From Diphasiastrum complanatum (lineage: Eukaryota > Streptophyta > Lycopodiopsida > Lycopodiales > Lycopodiaceae): a stretch of DNA of 64,000 nt. Position numbers and translations under genes: made by a program. The DNA lies in NCBI GenBank assembly GCA_029204225.1, contig CM055094.1, forward strand, positions 8,349,234 through 8,413,233, given 5' to 3'. Positions 54,448 through 64,000 of the stretch are shown piece by piece. Positions within the stretch are counted from its first letter, which is position 1. Each line of letters opens with the position of its first letter. The notes below the pieces were generated by a model. That model worked only from the letters and a program-made list of their open reading frames with translations, made no database searches and was not told the DNA's origin.

Positions 54448-54808
54448 TGTTAGGGACCCAACCCCTTGGGCCCCCACACCTTACTTGCAACCAAACGTTG
54501 GACCAAGGCCTATTGACTTGACCAATGACTCGTGGACCGTATGTATGCCACTTTTTCGTAATAAAAAATAAGTGCTTGGCATGGAAACTCCTACCTTGTA
54601 GGTATATAAAGGGAGGCCATCTCGAAGAAGGTGGGATGGTAGTGGACATGTGCATAGCCAGGATGAGAGCTAGCCAGCGGTAGGATATGGTGAAGGTGCT
54701 AGAGGCAGCATGGGACATCGCTGGTACTAGAGGTTGGATCCCACTTGATTCCAAGTCTCAGGCCTAGGGCACAAAGGGTGGATCTGGATTAGATTCTACA
54801 GCGAGGAT
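54448..54808 (+). repeat. Gypsy 3' LTR, truncated at its right end
   Basis: TGTTAGGGACCCAACCCC after AAAGGGGGGGAA. Contains TATA-like GGTATATAAAGGG (54601-54613). It stops at ATTCTACAG where a second, related LTR begins. Confidence 0.7.
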
Positions 54809-55096
54809 TTTTAGAGACCCAACCCCTTGGGTCCCACACCTAACTTTGAGATTGGACATTGGACTAGACCTACTGACTTGACTAGTTGACTTGTGGACTG
54901 CATGCATGCCAGTGTCGTAATCAAGGATGTGCCTGGCATGGAGGCTCCCACCTTGGAGGTATACAAGAGAAGGAGACCACAGTTACCATTCATTCTATCT
55001 ACCTAGGAGTTGGCGGATGGTAGTGTGCATGTGCATAACCAGGATGGTGCTAGCTAGGGCGAGAGAAGGCTGAAGGTACTGGCGCTATCGAGGAAT
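54809..55096 (+). repeat. Second, related LTR, left part
   Basis: TTAGAGACCCAACCCCTTGG, collinear with the LTR at 54448 and about 80% similar. It breaks at about 55096 and appears to resume at 56226-56402. Confidence 0.6.
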
Positions 55097-56225
55097 GTTA
55101 GATGACGCAGCGGAGTGTCTGAACTGTTCTCCCAAGAAGAAAACAACAAATTTTAAGGATTAGTCTTTCGACATTCAAACAAATCTCTAGATAGTTAGAT
55201 CATTCGTTTAACTTGGTAGAATATCTTGCATAGATGTCGTAGACAACCATGAAGAGTGCGAATAATTTAGGCGTGTATGACAACCATGCATTCTTCGTCA
55301 GATATTCTACGTTAATCTATGGAATAAGAGATCAAATAAAGAGAGAAGGAACACAAGAGCATTCTACTATAATTAACACATACATAGATAATACAGAATC
55401 TGTAGATTGAAGTTGTTGGAGTACAACGATCAGATCACAAAAGGGAATCTTGTGACCGATAAGGTTCACAGGAGTTGTGCACTAAGCGTTATGATTCTAC
55501 TATGCTTTTTCAGTTGATCAAAGATGCAACTAACAGATAAATCAGTCTCTCTATTGTCTTAGATTGTTGTCACTCTCTCTCTCTCAATAGATTATGATTC
55601 TAATGATTTAGATAATCTGTTACTATTGATTGATTCTATATATGTTTGTATACTGATCCTACACTCTGTGTCTATATATACAAGTAACGGAGTTTATTGT
55701 CTAAACAGTTCTTGTAAACGATGTGTTTAACACTAAGTGAGTGTTTACAAGAAGAGACTAATCTGAATCAGTACATTTTGCATTATGAACTGTAGTCAAT
55801 AGGCGGACAGTCACAAGTATCTGCATATAGTAGCATGATCGAACAGTGATGTAGTCTACATCAGATTTGGTAAAGAAAATACGCCATTCTGAGTGATACC
55901 ATGATTATGGTAGATTTGATAATTTGAGTCGAAGTCTAGTCGATAGTCGATAGTGAGTCAATAGTCGATAGTCGACAATTCAAGTCGATTTGATAAGAGC
56001 TGTCTGACTCAAACTCGAATATTGAGTGTTGGGGTCAAATAATGTCGAACTTTGCTCTGTCTCGAATTTCCATGTATTTCTGCAGACCGTTCAAATATGC
56101 GTGTAAAACTACAAATTGTCTCGAATAACAGTTCATTTTTGCAGGCTGTTATAAGGAGTGAGTATGTACAGTGGATATGAGTTCTTAGAAGATAGAATTA
56201 GGTGAGTAGGACTAAGATTAGACTC
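55097..56225 (+). other. Insertion of about 1.1 kb in an LTR, possibly another LTR
   Basis: Starts near TGTTAGATGACGCAG and contains a TATA-like CTATATATACAAG (55673) and short GTCGATAGTCGATAG repeats (55930-55975). TCGAATAACA near 56120-56130 could be a CA-type end. No clean target duplication was found. No coding frame. Confidence 0.35.
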
Positions 56226-56402
56226 CAATAGGGCTGGTATGGGACGTCGTTGGGGCCGGAAGCTGGATCTCACTTGTTTTCTATTCATTGGGCTCAGGGC
56301 ACGAGCACAGAGAAGGGTGGATCTAGATTGGATCCTACAGGAGGGTGGATAGTGAATGTTCGATTTCTTGTGTTGGTCGGCACCTATTCTGGAGATCAAT
56401 TA
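56226..56402 (+). repeat. Resumed LTR right part
   Basis: GGTATGGGACGTCG, GGATCTCACTTG, GGGTGGATCTAGATTGGATCC match the LTR at 54448 and the copy at 51780-52040. Confidence 0.6.
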
Positions 56403-56960
56403 GACCTGTCAGAAGAGTCATCATGTGTGACTCGGCTTGAACTTGAAAGGATCTTCAATACGATTGCAAAATCGTATAGTTACCAAGCACCTGGTTTGAT
56501 GGAGAGGTCATACAAACAATGATGACCCTTGGGAACGGGAAGGTAGGAGGACAGAACTTGAATAAGGGGGGAAGAATGTCATGCCCACGTATGAACTGAT
56601 CTCGGATTATTATCTCGTAAGGAGGTCAATTAGCCTACCTCAAGCCATAAATTAATTATGATTATGAGGGATTGGGGCCCCCATGGAATTAAAGTCATAA
56701 TTAATCGTTGGAGGCCTAAAACTCAAGATGGTGGATTGGTACGGATCTAATAGTGACTCATAGGATAAGTGGATGAGGTGACCCAGTTAGGCTGCCGATG
56801 TGAGGTGTCACAGTTCACTACTAATGGTGAATGGGCCTTGGAGGTTATAAGTATGCCCATAGGGCTCTCACTAGTGTATGCTCTATTTGACATGTGGCAT
56901 CCTGTGTCATGCTGAATATAGGACCACAAAAGACAACTCCTAGGTATATGTGGGGTGAGA
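56403..56960 (+). pseudogene. Gypsy chromodomain relic followed by a different LTR
   Basis: Near 56485-56560 HLV.WRGHTNNDDPWEREG and RRTELE then a stop resemble a chromodomain end. Polypurine AAGGGGGGAAGAA is followed at 56577 by TGTCATGCCCACGTATG, the LTR start of another gypsy family. The LTR end is not determined (about 56900). Confidence 0.5.
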
Positions 56961-57175
56961 CAGTCTCTACAGGTTGGCCATTCAAATTGAGAATCTAGCG
57001 CTACATAAAGGAGCAGGATGTCCTTACACTTCCCTAGTAGGAGAAATCCTGACCACATCATCTACATACAATAGAATGGATATCAAAATATCCCCAAGTT
57101 TGAACCCTTGACCAATGACTCCCTCAGACTTGTCAATGTAGAGAATGTAGCATTCTAATGTTCATAAAGTACATG
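56960..57175 (-). pseudogene. Ty1/copia RT relic
   Basis: The minus strand near 57085-57040 reads DILISILLYVDDVV, the copia RT active-site box (LLLYVDD). The downstream frame is broken. Short fragment. Confidence 0.6.
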
Positions 57176-57179
57176 AAGA

Positions 57180-59491
57180 TTGTGCCTCTCAATTAAAATC
57201 CTTCTTGATAGTCAATTTGCTTCTGAGTTTTGGCAAGCAAAAAATTGTCAAGTTTCGCTTGTTCCCAATCGTATCATTGAATTCAAATCTACCAAAACTA
57301 CATACAAGCTTTGGAGCTTGCCTTCAGTCAACTTTCTTGTCCCAATTTCAATCAATTGTTTTATCACATCTTACTGACACTGAGATTCAAATCTGCAAAC
57401 AAGCTGCATTACATAAAAATCCCTCTCTTGATATTCCTATCGATTTCGACACTATCATCAAACTGAAAAGATTTGAACCCTCTAGATGCCCTTATGAAAA
57501 GACTTGGGCCAGGACCAGAGGCCATTTTGAACTGGTTTTAATAGGATGAACCGACACCAAGCTAGAATATGAAATTGAAAAAGACCATTCTTTAAATGTA
57601 GATGCAGTGACAAGTGCAAGAATAATTCTTCCATTATTTGGTTCGATCATGTAATCTGGTTTATGATGAACAACCTCAATAAATTCTTCCCTAGTGCTTC
57701 TCTTTAGAATCAACTCGATGCTTTCTTCCTTTGGCTACACAAACCTGCTAGAGACGTAGTAAAAGCACACCTTGCCTTTCTATATCTTAGACAACATATG
57801 ATTGATGCTTTTATTGAATTATCTCATGGCCCAAAAGCCAAACTTTTGGTAAATCTTGGCGATGCAAAAAATATACGAGAACCCGAAAGACTCCTTAAGA
57901 AACCTAACTTCTCTATATTACAAAATAAGTATTTCCAAAATTTCAACAAGATGACCGATTTTTTCAATCTCGACAACCTTAGTTCGGTTATGCCAAGAAG
58001 TGGCAACCAAAAAAGGAAGTATATACCTAACAAGGGCAAGTTGGGTCAAAGTATTACGGCAAAAGAGGACTTACCAATCAAAAAGCTTAACTTTTACAGA
58101 GAGTAACTCTTGTGCAAGAGGAAGAAGTAAAAGAAAAAAGAACACTGGTGGTCAATGCGGCAAAACAAGTTTAGTTGGTTACAAAAGAAAATAAAGGAAA
58201 GGTCTTCTTACATTTACGCTATTGTAACCAAGTTTTGGAGAGTATCAATGTCAAACAGTTTTATGCCGAGATTCTAATGCATATTTTTGGTACTGTCGAC
58301 GAACTTTTTGAAAATATTGTGTTTGGTTGGACATATTGTTCTCATATCAAAAATGAATGGTATAAACCATATGACGTTTTTTGTGACTTCAATACTAAAA
58401 ATATTACTCCTTGAATTTGTTCTACCAATAAACGCTTTAAAAACTTTGTATCAGATGTGTTTGGACATGTGGTTTCCATGATTACTTTAAGAAAAGATCT
58501 TAGTAAGGGACTAAATCTATTGTGATGAGAAAATCTAATATCAATGAAGTTTCCTCGGAATTTTCTAACACACGTCCATGGATTTTAAAATTATTAATAA
58601 TATTACTTTAAGAAAAGATCTTAGTAAGGGACTAAATCTATTGTGATGAGAAAATCTAATATCAATGAAGTTTCCTCGGAATTTTCTAATGGATGGTTTA
58701 GACTAGCAACAAGTTACTACCGATCTATCAAAATCTAAATGAAGACACTATTCAGGAACATGCTTGTCTATGTAAAAGCACAACAACTAACTATAAGAGA
58801 TACTGAATGGCTACATGGTTAACGTTTATCTTACTCACAAATAAAGGATGTTACTGATGAAAGAGAGTGGCTTACTTCACATTTTCATGTTAATGGAGTT
58901 GACAAAGCGTAAATTCCTTGTTTTGTATGTATATACCTTGTTAGGAAACCAGCACTTGAAAGGCTTTCAGGCCCTGACTTTGCTCCTTTTCTTGATATGT
59001 ACGAAAATACTGTAGAAAAATCAATAGAAACACTAAATATAACTTTTTTCAGAGTGTTGCTTGAAAATCTTTTGGGAATGAAGGTTTGCCTTTTCTTCTA
59101 TGCACATTCAAAGCCCATAAGAACACCTTCAGATGGATTATCAATGCGCATGATTGCTATTTTTCTAAGGTGGCCACATTTCTGATAGGAGCTCTTGGTA
59201 TGCTGACTCCTCTCCACACACAGGGAGCCGGCTCTTAAGGCAGCCTCGTACCAGAATATCCTAAATGTAGATACTAACCTTTTTTAGGAGTGCGGATCCT
59301 CCACTGAATTCTGATTATCTCTATGTGGTCAACTAATATTGCTAAATGCTATGAAAACATTCCACTTAATGGTCCAGATGGGCTAAAAACGAATATGCAT
59401 AAACTTATATTTTACGCATTTAAATATTCTATAAAAGATTCTCTTGTATACAAATGGAAACCAAAAACCGATGATTTTATATGGTCATGGG
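57180..59491 (+). pseudogene. Unrecognised long coding relic, possibly reverse-transcriptase-like
   Basis: A series of plus-strand frames with protein-like composition: SQFQSIVLSHLTDTEIQICK (57350), DFDTIIKLKRFEPSRCPYEK (57445), NLDNLSSVMPRSGNQKRKYI (57970), ALERLSGPDFAPFLDMYENT (58950). At 59330-59490 comes NIAKCYENIPLNGPDGLKTN then YKWKPKTDDFIWSW. The AKCYENIPL stretch resembles RT palm motif A of telomerase or other cellular-type RTs ('D...CYDSIP'), with the Asp position not preserved. Lys-rich middle part with a basic GNQKRKYIPNKGKLG. No family identified with confidence. Cut at 59491 by the copia LTR. Confidence 0.35.
58481..58690. repeat. Identical 88-bp direct repeat, 121-bp period
   Basis: ATTACTTTAAGAAAAGATC... 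to ...CGGAATTTTCTAA at 58481-58569 and again at 58602-58690, identical by eye, with 33 bases between. A recent duplication within the relic. Confidence 0.9.
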
Positions 59492-60660
59492 TGTCGTAAA
59501 ACGGTGGGATCATGAGCGGCAGCGGCATGTAGGAACGGAAACGCAACAATTAGCAACAGAAATATTCGAGTAGAAGAATTCATACAGAATGTGCAAATGA
59601 ACGACGCAGTAGTGAGACAAAAATTGCACTCTGATAAAAATCAACAGTGAGCACAATGGCTTGAAGTAATAACTTCAGCTTGCTGCGCGTGATAACGCTG
59701 GCTACAAAAAAACTCTTATTAAAAGAAGAAATTAATTAACACTTACATAGCTTGATTCAGCTAGTATGTATATTTACAAGTGTCGAGAGAAAAATATCTT
59801 ATGCCTTAACTGCCATTTACTCCAGTTTTGCATCTATACAAAAGTTGGTAACCGCCCTTACAATATTTTTTTCTCCACCTGTTTTAGGGTTGATGATAAG
59901 TTGGTGACATCGGTCTGCCAATGTAGCAAAAACACGAAAAACCCGAAGGTGCCCTTTAGATTGAAGGTATGCAACTCCTGAAGGTGCCCTTAGACTTAGG
60001 GTGTGTAAATCCCTAAGGTGCCTGTAGACTGAAGGCAGCAAAGAGGGCGAAAAAGGCGAAAAAAGGCGAAGGTGCCTTACACTGAAGTTTAGCGAAAAAG
60101 GCGAATGTGCCTTAGATTAAAGGCAGTGAAGAGGGCGAAGGTGCCTTAGATTAAAACTAAGGTGGCGGACCCTGGACGCGAAGGCGCGTCCAGACGCGGA
60201 CGCGCCAGGGGTGCGTTCGGGTCTCCGAACGCGTCCGTTATTTTTTTTTTTTTGTGTTAAAAAAATAAAAATAAAAATAGACCCTTCCGACCCCGCGTCC
60301 GGGGCTGGACGCCGGACGCGGACACGGAATGCTCGCGTCCGGCCCGGACCCTCATGTCTAGATTAAAGGTAGCGAAAAAGCCGAAAAAGCCGAAGGTGAC
60401 TTTAAAATGGCGAAAAAGGCAAAAAAAGGAGATGGTGCCTTAAAATGATTTCTAAGGCACTCTGGCCACTTGGCCATTGTGTCACTTTTTTCACGAAGTT
60501 GCGAAAAAGGCGAAAAACGAGAAGGTGCCTTAAAAACGTTTAAGGCACAAGAAATCTCAAAGGAAAAATGTGAAGGCCCGAAAACATGTTGTTGGCCTCG
60601 GTTTTCAGGATGCTCATTACTTGAACGATTTGTTTAAGGCTGAGCATAAGAAATCTAACA
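59492..60660 (-). repeat. Copia-2 3' LTR (about 1,169 bp) with internal GAAGGTGCC array
   Basis: On the minus strand it starts TGTTAGATTTCTTATGC after ATTAAGGGTGAG (60672-60661, polypurine-like) and ends GTTTTACGACA. From about 59940 to 60540 the plus strand has degenerate units of GAAGGTGCCTTAGATTAAAGG and GCGAAAAAGGC. Excluding the nested element at 60156-60358 it would be about 960 bp. Confidence 0.75.
60156..60358 (+). mobile_element. Short hAT-like element, GGACGCG family, 203 bp
   Basis: Flanked by TAGATTAAA at 60147-60155 and 60359-60367 (8 or 9 bp; the target lies in a tandem array, so the exact length is ambiguous). Starts ACTAAGGTGGCGGACCC and ends GGCCCGGACCCTCATGTC. GGACGCG/CGCGTCC words fill both ends, separated by a T-run and AAAATAAAAATA. 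Non-coding. Confidence 0.75.
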
Positions 60661-60689
60661 CTCACCCTTAATGTGGAAAAAGTTTGATC

Positions 60690-61345
60690 TTCAGATTTAA
60701 CATATCGTTAAATCTGAGATGTTGCTCTTTTGATAGAGCCTTTGTGAAATAATCTGCTGCCATGTAGTTCGTTCTGCAAAAAACCAATGCTACTTCCTTG
60801 GTGTGCACTTTCTCTCTAAGGTAATGATACCTGATTTCTATATGTTTGCTTTGAGAGTGAAATCTCGGATTGAGAGATACCGCTATTGTGCTTTAATTGT
60901 CACAATAGATTGTTGTAGGAAGTGGTTGTACAAGTTTCAGGTCTGCAAGCCGTTGCCTTAGCCAGATCGCCTCTTTGGTTGCATTGGTGGCAGCTATGTA
61001 TTTGGATTCCGTTGATGATAATGCAACTGAGGTCTGCTTTCGGCTGTTCCATGAGATTGGGCCTTGGTTGCATAAGAATACAAATCCAGAAGTTAATTTT
61101 CTGGTGTCAACGTCTCCTGCTCAATCCGCATCTATGTAGGCTTGAAGGATGTTGGCAGTGTAGCAGATGCGTTGCTTGGATGTACTTCATGACCTTTGTT
61201 AGTGCCTTCCATTGAGTTAAGCCTGGATTTGACAGGAACTGGCTGAGTGTGCTGATCAAATATGCAACGTCTGGTCGCGTGCAGATCATTGCGTACATTA
61301 GTGAGCCGATGACGGATTGAAACAAGTAGCGCTTCATCTCCTCCT
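60690..61345 (-). pseudogene. pol: Copia-2 RT end and RNase H
   Basis: Minus strand: LFQSVIGSLMYAMICTRPDV, FLSNPGLTQWKALTKVMKYI, then across frame changes a copia RNase H. It includes SSTESEYIAATNATKEAIWL-like and QSKHIEIRYHYLREKVHTKE-like stretches and NYMAADYFTKAL, the usual copia C-terminus. At least three frame breaks. Confidence 0.8.
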
Positions 61346-61460
61346 TTTCTGCCTCAGTTTAAGGAGACTGTTCCTTTGATAGCTTTAGTCCAGGGTCGAG
61401 TGGAAGGTCACTTGGTTTGCAGTTGGCCATTCCATACTTTTCCAGCACGTTGTTGAGATA

Positions 61461-61841
61461 TCATTGCTGACTGAAAAAGATCAGTCTACTGGGTAGATCT
61501 CGTTGAATTTGAATTCTGAAACAATAGTGGGCTGGACCCATGTCAGTCATCGTGTATTCCTGGGCCAGCATGCATTTTGTATCCTTCATTAGATTCAGAT
61601 TGTTACTGAATAAGAGTGTATCATCTACGTAGAGAGTGATGATGATTAAGTAATCTGATACAGACTTGAAGTAGACATTCGAGTCTGCTGAGTTTGAAAT
61701 AAAACCATTCTCTATCAGAAATGCGTTGATCTTTTGGAACCAGGCTCTGGGTGACTGTTTCAGCCCGTAGAGCACCTTGTGGATTTTGCACACAAGGTAC
61801 TGTTGCTTGCCGTTGAGTTCGTATCCCTCTGGCTGTGTCAT
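61461..61841 (-). pseudogene. pol: Copia-2 RT core
   Basis: 126 open codons: MTQPEGYELNGKQQYLVCKI, HKVLYGLKQSPRAWFQKINA, FLIENGFISNSADSNVYF, and the active-site box LYVDDTLLF. A short deletion and frameshift near 61850 (where copia has 'LDVKTAFLNG') separates it from the preceding frame. Confidence 0.9.
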
Positions 61842-62998
61842 GTAGATTTCCTCTTCGATGGTTCCAATGAGGGGTGGACTTCAAGATCTGCTGCGGCTGC
61901 AAAGGAAAGGAGTAGGCGGATCAAAGCATGTTTGACGACTGGGCTGAAGGTTTCTGAATGATCCACATCTGGAATCTGGGAAAAGCCTTTGGCGACTAGC
62001 CTGGCCTTGTAACGATTTAGCCTTCCTTCAGCGTCGTACTTTGCCTTGAATATCCATTTGCATGGAATTGGTTTTCGGTCCTTTGGCAGCTCAGTGAGTG
62101 TCCATGTTTGATTCTCCATAAGAGAATCGAATTCGGTGTCCATCGCTGCTTTCCACTGGTCAGCATCAGGAGTAGACATCGCCTCAGCAACTGTGTTTGG
62201 TTCCTGCATGAAGTAGCAAGCCGGATCACCCATAAATCTGGATGGAGGCTGTCTGGACTTGTTCGACCTTCTGGGTTGAACTTCGGTCCTCTGATGTGGG
62301 TTGACTCGTTGAGGTTCTAACTCATTGTCTGAGTCATCGTCGTTATTCAGCAGTTGAATCCCTGGATCGGAATTGTCTGGTTGCTCGATCCTTGGGTCGG
62401 AATTATCAGCGACTTTCCCTTTGTGGTCGATGAACTGGTCTTCCATGAAAATGACATCTCTACTGGTGAATGCCTTCTCGATATCCAAATTGTAGAGCTT
62501 GTATGCCTTGTGATTTGGGGAATAGCCAATGAAAATCATTTTCCTACTCTTGTCATCTAGCTTTCTTCTTAGATCCTCAGGGATCTGAGCGAAAGCGATG
62601 CATCCAAACACTCGAATATGTTTGAGTGATGGTTTTGATCCTGTCCACACCTCATAAGGTATGGATCGATTCTGTAAATAGGCGACTGTAGTAACAACTT
62701 CTGCCCAAAATTTCTTTGGAAGAGAGGCATGGGCCATCATGCTCCTGGCACTCTCGATGAGTGTCCGATTCTTCCGTTCAGCTACACCATTGGACTGAGG
62801 TGAGTAGTTGGTTGTATATTGTTGATGTATCCCGTTGGCCTTGCAGAACTCCTTGAATTCTGTGGAGATGTACTCTTCCCCTCCATCTGTGCGTAGCGCC
62901 TTGATCTTCCTCTGGATCTGGTTCTCTACAGACGCCTTGAGCTGCATGAAGAACTTAAATGCTTCGGACTTGTTCTTCAGATAGTAGGTTGCAATCCT
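61838..62998 (-). pseudogene. pol: Copia-2 integrase and RT N-terminus
   Basis: Open from 62947, with an in-frame TGA just before (about 63000) after IDDFS. Integrase: KIKALRTDGGEEYISTEF, HQQYTTNYSPQSNGVAERKN (second Asp and Glu of the DDE triad), HIRVFGCIAFAQIPEDLRRK, LDDKSRKMIFIGYSPNHKAY. A Pro/Asp/Asn-rich linker follows, then WKAAMDTEFDSLMENQTWTL and KARLVAKGFSQIPDVDHSET of RT. About 369 codons uninterrupted. Confidence 0.92.
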
Positions 62999-63611
62999 TC
63001 AAGAGAAGTCGTCGATGAAGGTTAGGAAATAGAGAGCTCCCCCTGTGGAAGCAGTCTGCATCAGGCCACAAATGTCGCTATGTACAAGGTCAAGCAAGCC
63101 CTTGGATGTGTGAATTGAGTCTGAACTGAAGGGACTCCTTGCATGCTTGCTGATAATACAACTTTCACATGGAGAAGTTGGCTTGCTGACTGAAGGCAGA
63201 TCTTGTACTAGACTCTGAGCTGACATTTGCTGAATACTGTTGAAATTAAGATGGCCAAGTATGAAATGCCACAACATATCAGTTGATTCAGCGTGGCTGT
63301 GTAAAGAGCTTGACTGTTAGAAGAATAGCAATGGCTGAGTTTGTACAGATAGCCGCTTCTAGAACCTTCCGGGATTTGTCAAGAATTGTGCATCCTTATG
63401 TATCGAATTCGACCCTCCGACCTGAATTGGTGATTTTGCTAACTGAGAGCAGATTCTCAGTCAGATTTGGAACGCGGAGAACGTTGGACAGCAACTTGAC
63501 TTCACCTCTTTTGAATTCAACTCTGACTGTTCCTTCACCTTCGATTGAATGTGATGAGTTGTCTCCAAGTTGCACAACTCGAGAGTGGGTGAATGGCTTG
63601 TAGTCTGTGAA
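62999..63611 (-). pseudogene. pol: Copia-2 protease end, pre-integrase and integrase start
   Basis: LWHFILGHLNFNSIQQM, CESCIISKHARSPF (HHCC), then LVHSDICGLMQTAS (first catalytic Asp) and FLTFIDDFS. The part right of 63280 reads GEVKLLSNVLRVPNLTENLL then SVSKI, the usual copia stretch after protease, with a stop near 63290. Confidence 0.88.
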
Positions 63612-64000
63612 CTAGTCGCGATGGTGAGTCATGTGTTGAGTTGCTCCAAAATCTAGATACCAGGAATCGATATCTTGTTGTTCTCCGACTTTGGTCATGA
63701 AAGTTGTTGCATCTTCTTCTTCTTGTTGCTGATTTGAGTGACTGGCTGTAGCACTATGTGCTTGTTGTTTGAACTGCTTCTTCTTTTCGTTGTTGTTCTT
63801 CAAAGTTCGGCAGTCCTTGATTTTGTGGCCAGTCCTCTTACAGTATCTGCAGAAGAGTTTCTGCGCTGGTTGGAATGATGAAGAGCTTGAATTCGATCCT
63901 GAACCGAAATTTGGTCCAGACTGCATATTGCTCTTCTTGTCAGTAGAGCCTGACTTTGTAGATCTCTTGGATCTAAACTTCTGATTTTTTGAATACAGAG
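63612..64000 (-). pseudogene. gag: Copia-2 gag zinc knuckle and protease start (partial)
   Basis: KLFCRYCKRTGHKIKDC (C-x2-C-x4-H-x4-C) near 63810-63865, a Gln/Lys-rich linker, then DSWYLDFGATQHMTHHRD with a stop. The protease active site is DFG where copia has DSG. The N-terminal part continues beyond the window. Confidence 0.88.

Larger units (their letters stand above)
59492..64000 (-). mobile_element. Copia-2: Ty1/copia element, 3' LTR to gag, runs off window
   Basis: On the minus strand: gag knuckle, protease, integrase, RT, RNase H, polypurine tract and 3' LTR in Ty1/copia order. The 5' LTR and most of gag lie beyond 64000. It inserted into the relic on its left at 59491. Few breaks compared with the other copia pieces, so relatively young. 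Confidence 0.9.

Noticed and set aside
55097-56225. A defined solo LTR
   Set aside because: TG and CA candidates and a TATA exist, but no target duplication could be matched, so it is only described as an insertion.

Overview
This window is repeat-dense intergenic DNA from a land-plant nuclear genome. The only convincing host gene is a large exon at the left edge, on the minus strand, of a plant kinase-like/BEACH protein of the GFS12 type. Nearly everything else recognisable is transposable-element sequence: Ty3/gypsy and Ty1/copia LTR retrotransposons, a LINE family, hAT DNA transposons, microsatellites and decayed relics. A short plastid 16S rRNA fragment is also present. Species cannot be read from the sequence. 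The LINE type and an unrecognised reverse-transcriptase-like relic at 57-59.5 kb hint at a non-angiosperm plant, but this is weak inference.

Layout. 0-1.8 kb: GFS12-like exon. 1.8-4.8 kb: its intron or flank with the plastid fragment and an iterated-motif array. 4.9-6.8 kb: a short hAT-like element with a perfect 8-bp target-site duplication (TSD), then a LINE endonuclease relic. 6.9-12.9 kb: two more array ends, then Gypsy-1 (gag, protease, RT, RNase H, integrase, chromodomain, 3' LTR), whose protease region carries a foreign insert that reads like a potassium-transporter exon. 13.97-15.0 kb: hAT transposase relic behind a palindromic array. 15-27.5 kb: decayed copia and gypsy pieces, including a minus-strand chromovirus (20.6-22.65 kb) and a solo LTR with a perfect 5-bp TSD. 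27.5-31.4 kb: Gypsy-2, joined to a minus-strand copia relic (31.4-33.7 kb). 33.9-46.6 kb: an hAT transposase relic split by a copia remnant that hosts another hAT element (which hosts a LINE), and by an hAT-like element that hosts Gypsy-3. 47-50.8 kb: two more hAT-like elements. 51.8-57.1 kb: gypsy and copia remnants with LTR pieces. 57.2-59.5 kb: unrecognised relic. 59.5-64 kb: a rather complete minus-strand copia running off the right edge.

Two systems deserve attention. First, a set of hAT-like elements: six have both ends defined and five of these have clear 8-bp TSDs. Each family has arrays of its own GC-rich palindromic word at the ends, while termini are shared between some families. 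Second, a gypsy family whose LTRs end 5'-AG...CT-3' instead of TG...CA. It includes one pol-bearing member (Gypsy-1) and two non-autonomous members (Gypsy-2, Gypsy-3) in which the gag zinc knuckle and the protease-to-integrase core have been replaced by the same unrelated sequence.

No element here is intact. Stops, frameshifts and truncations are noted per entry. No tRNA gene, CRISPR array, operon or bacterial-type regulation was seen.
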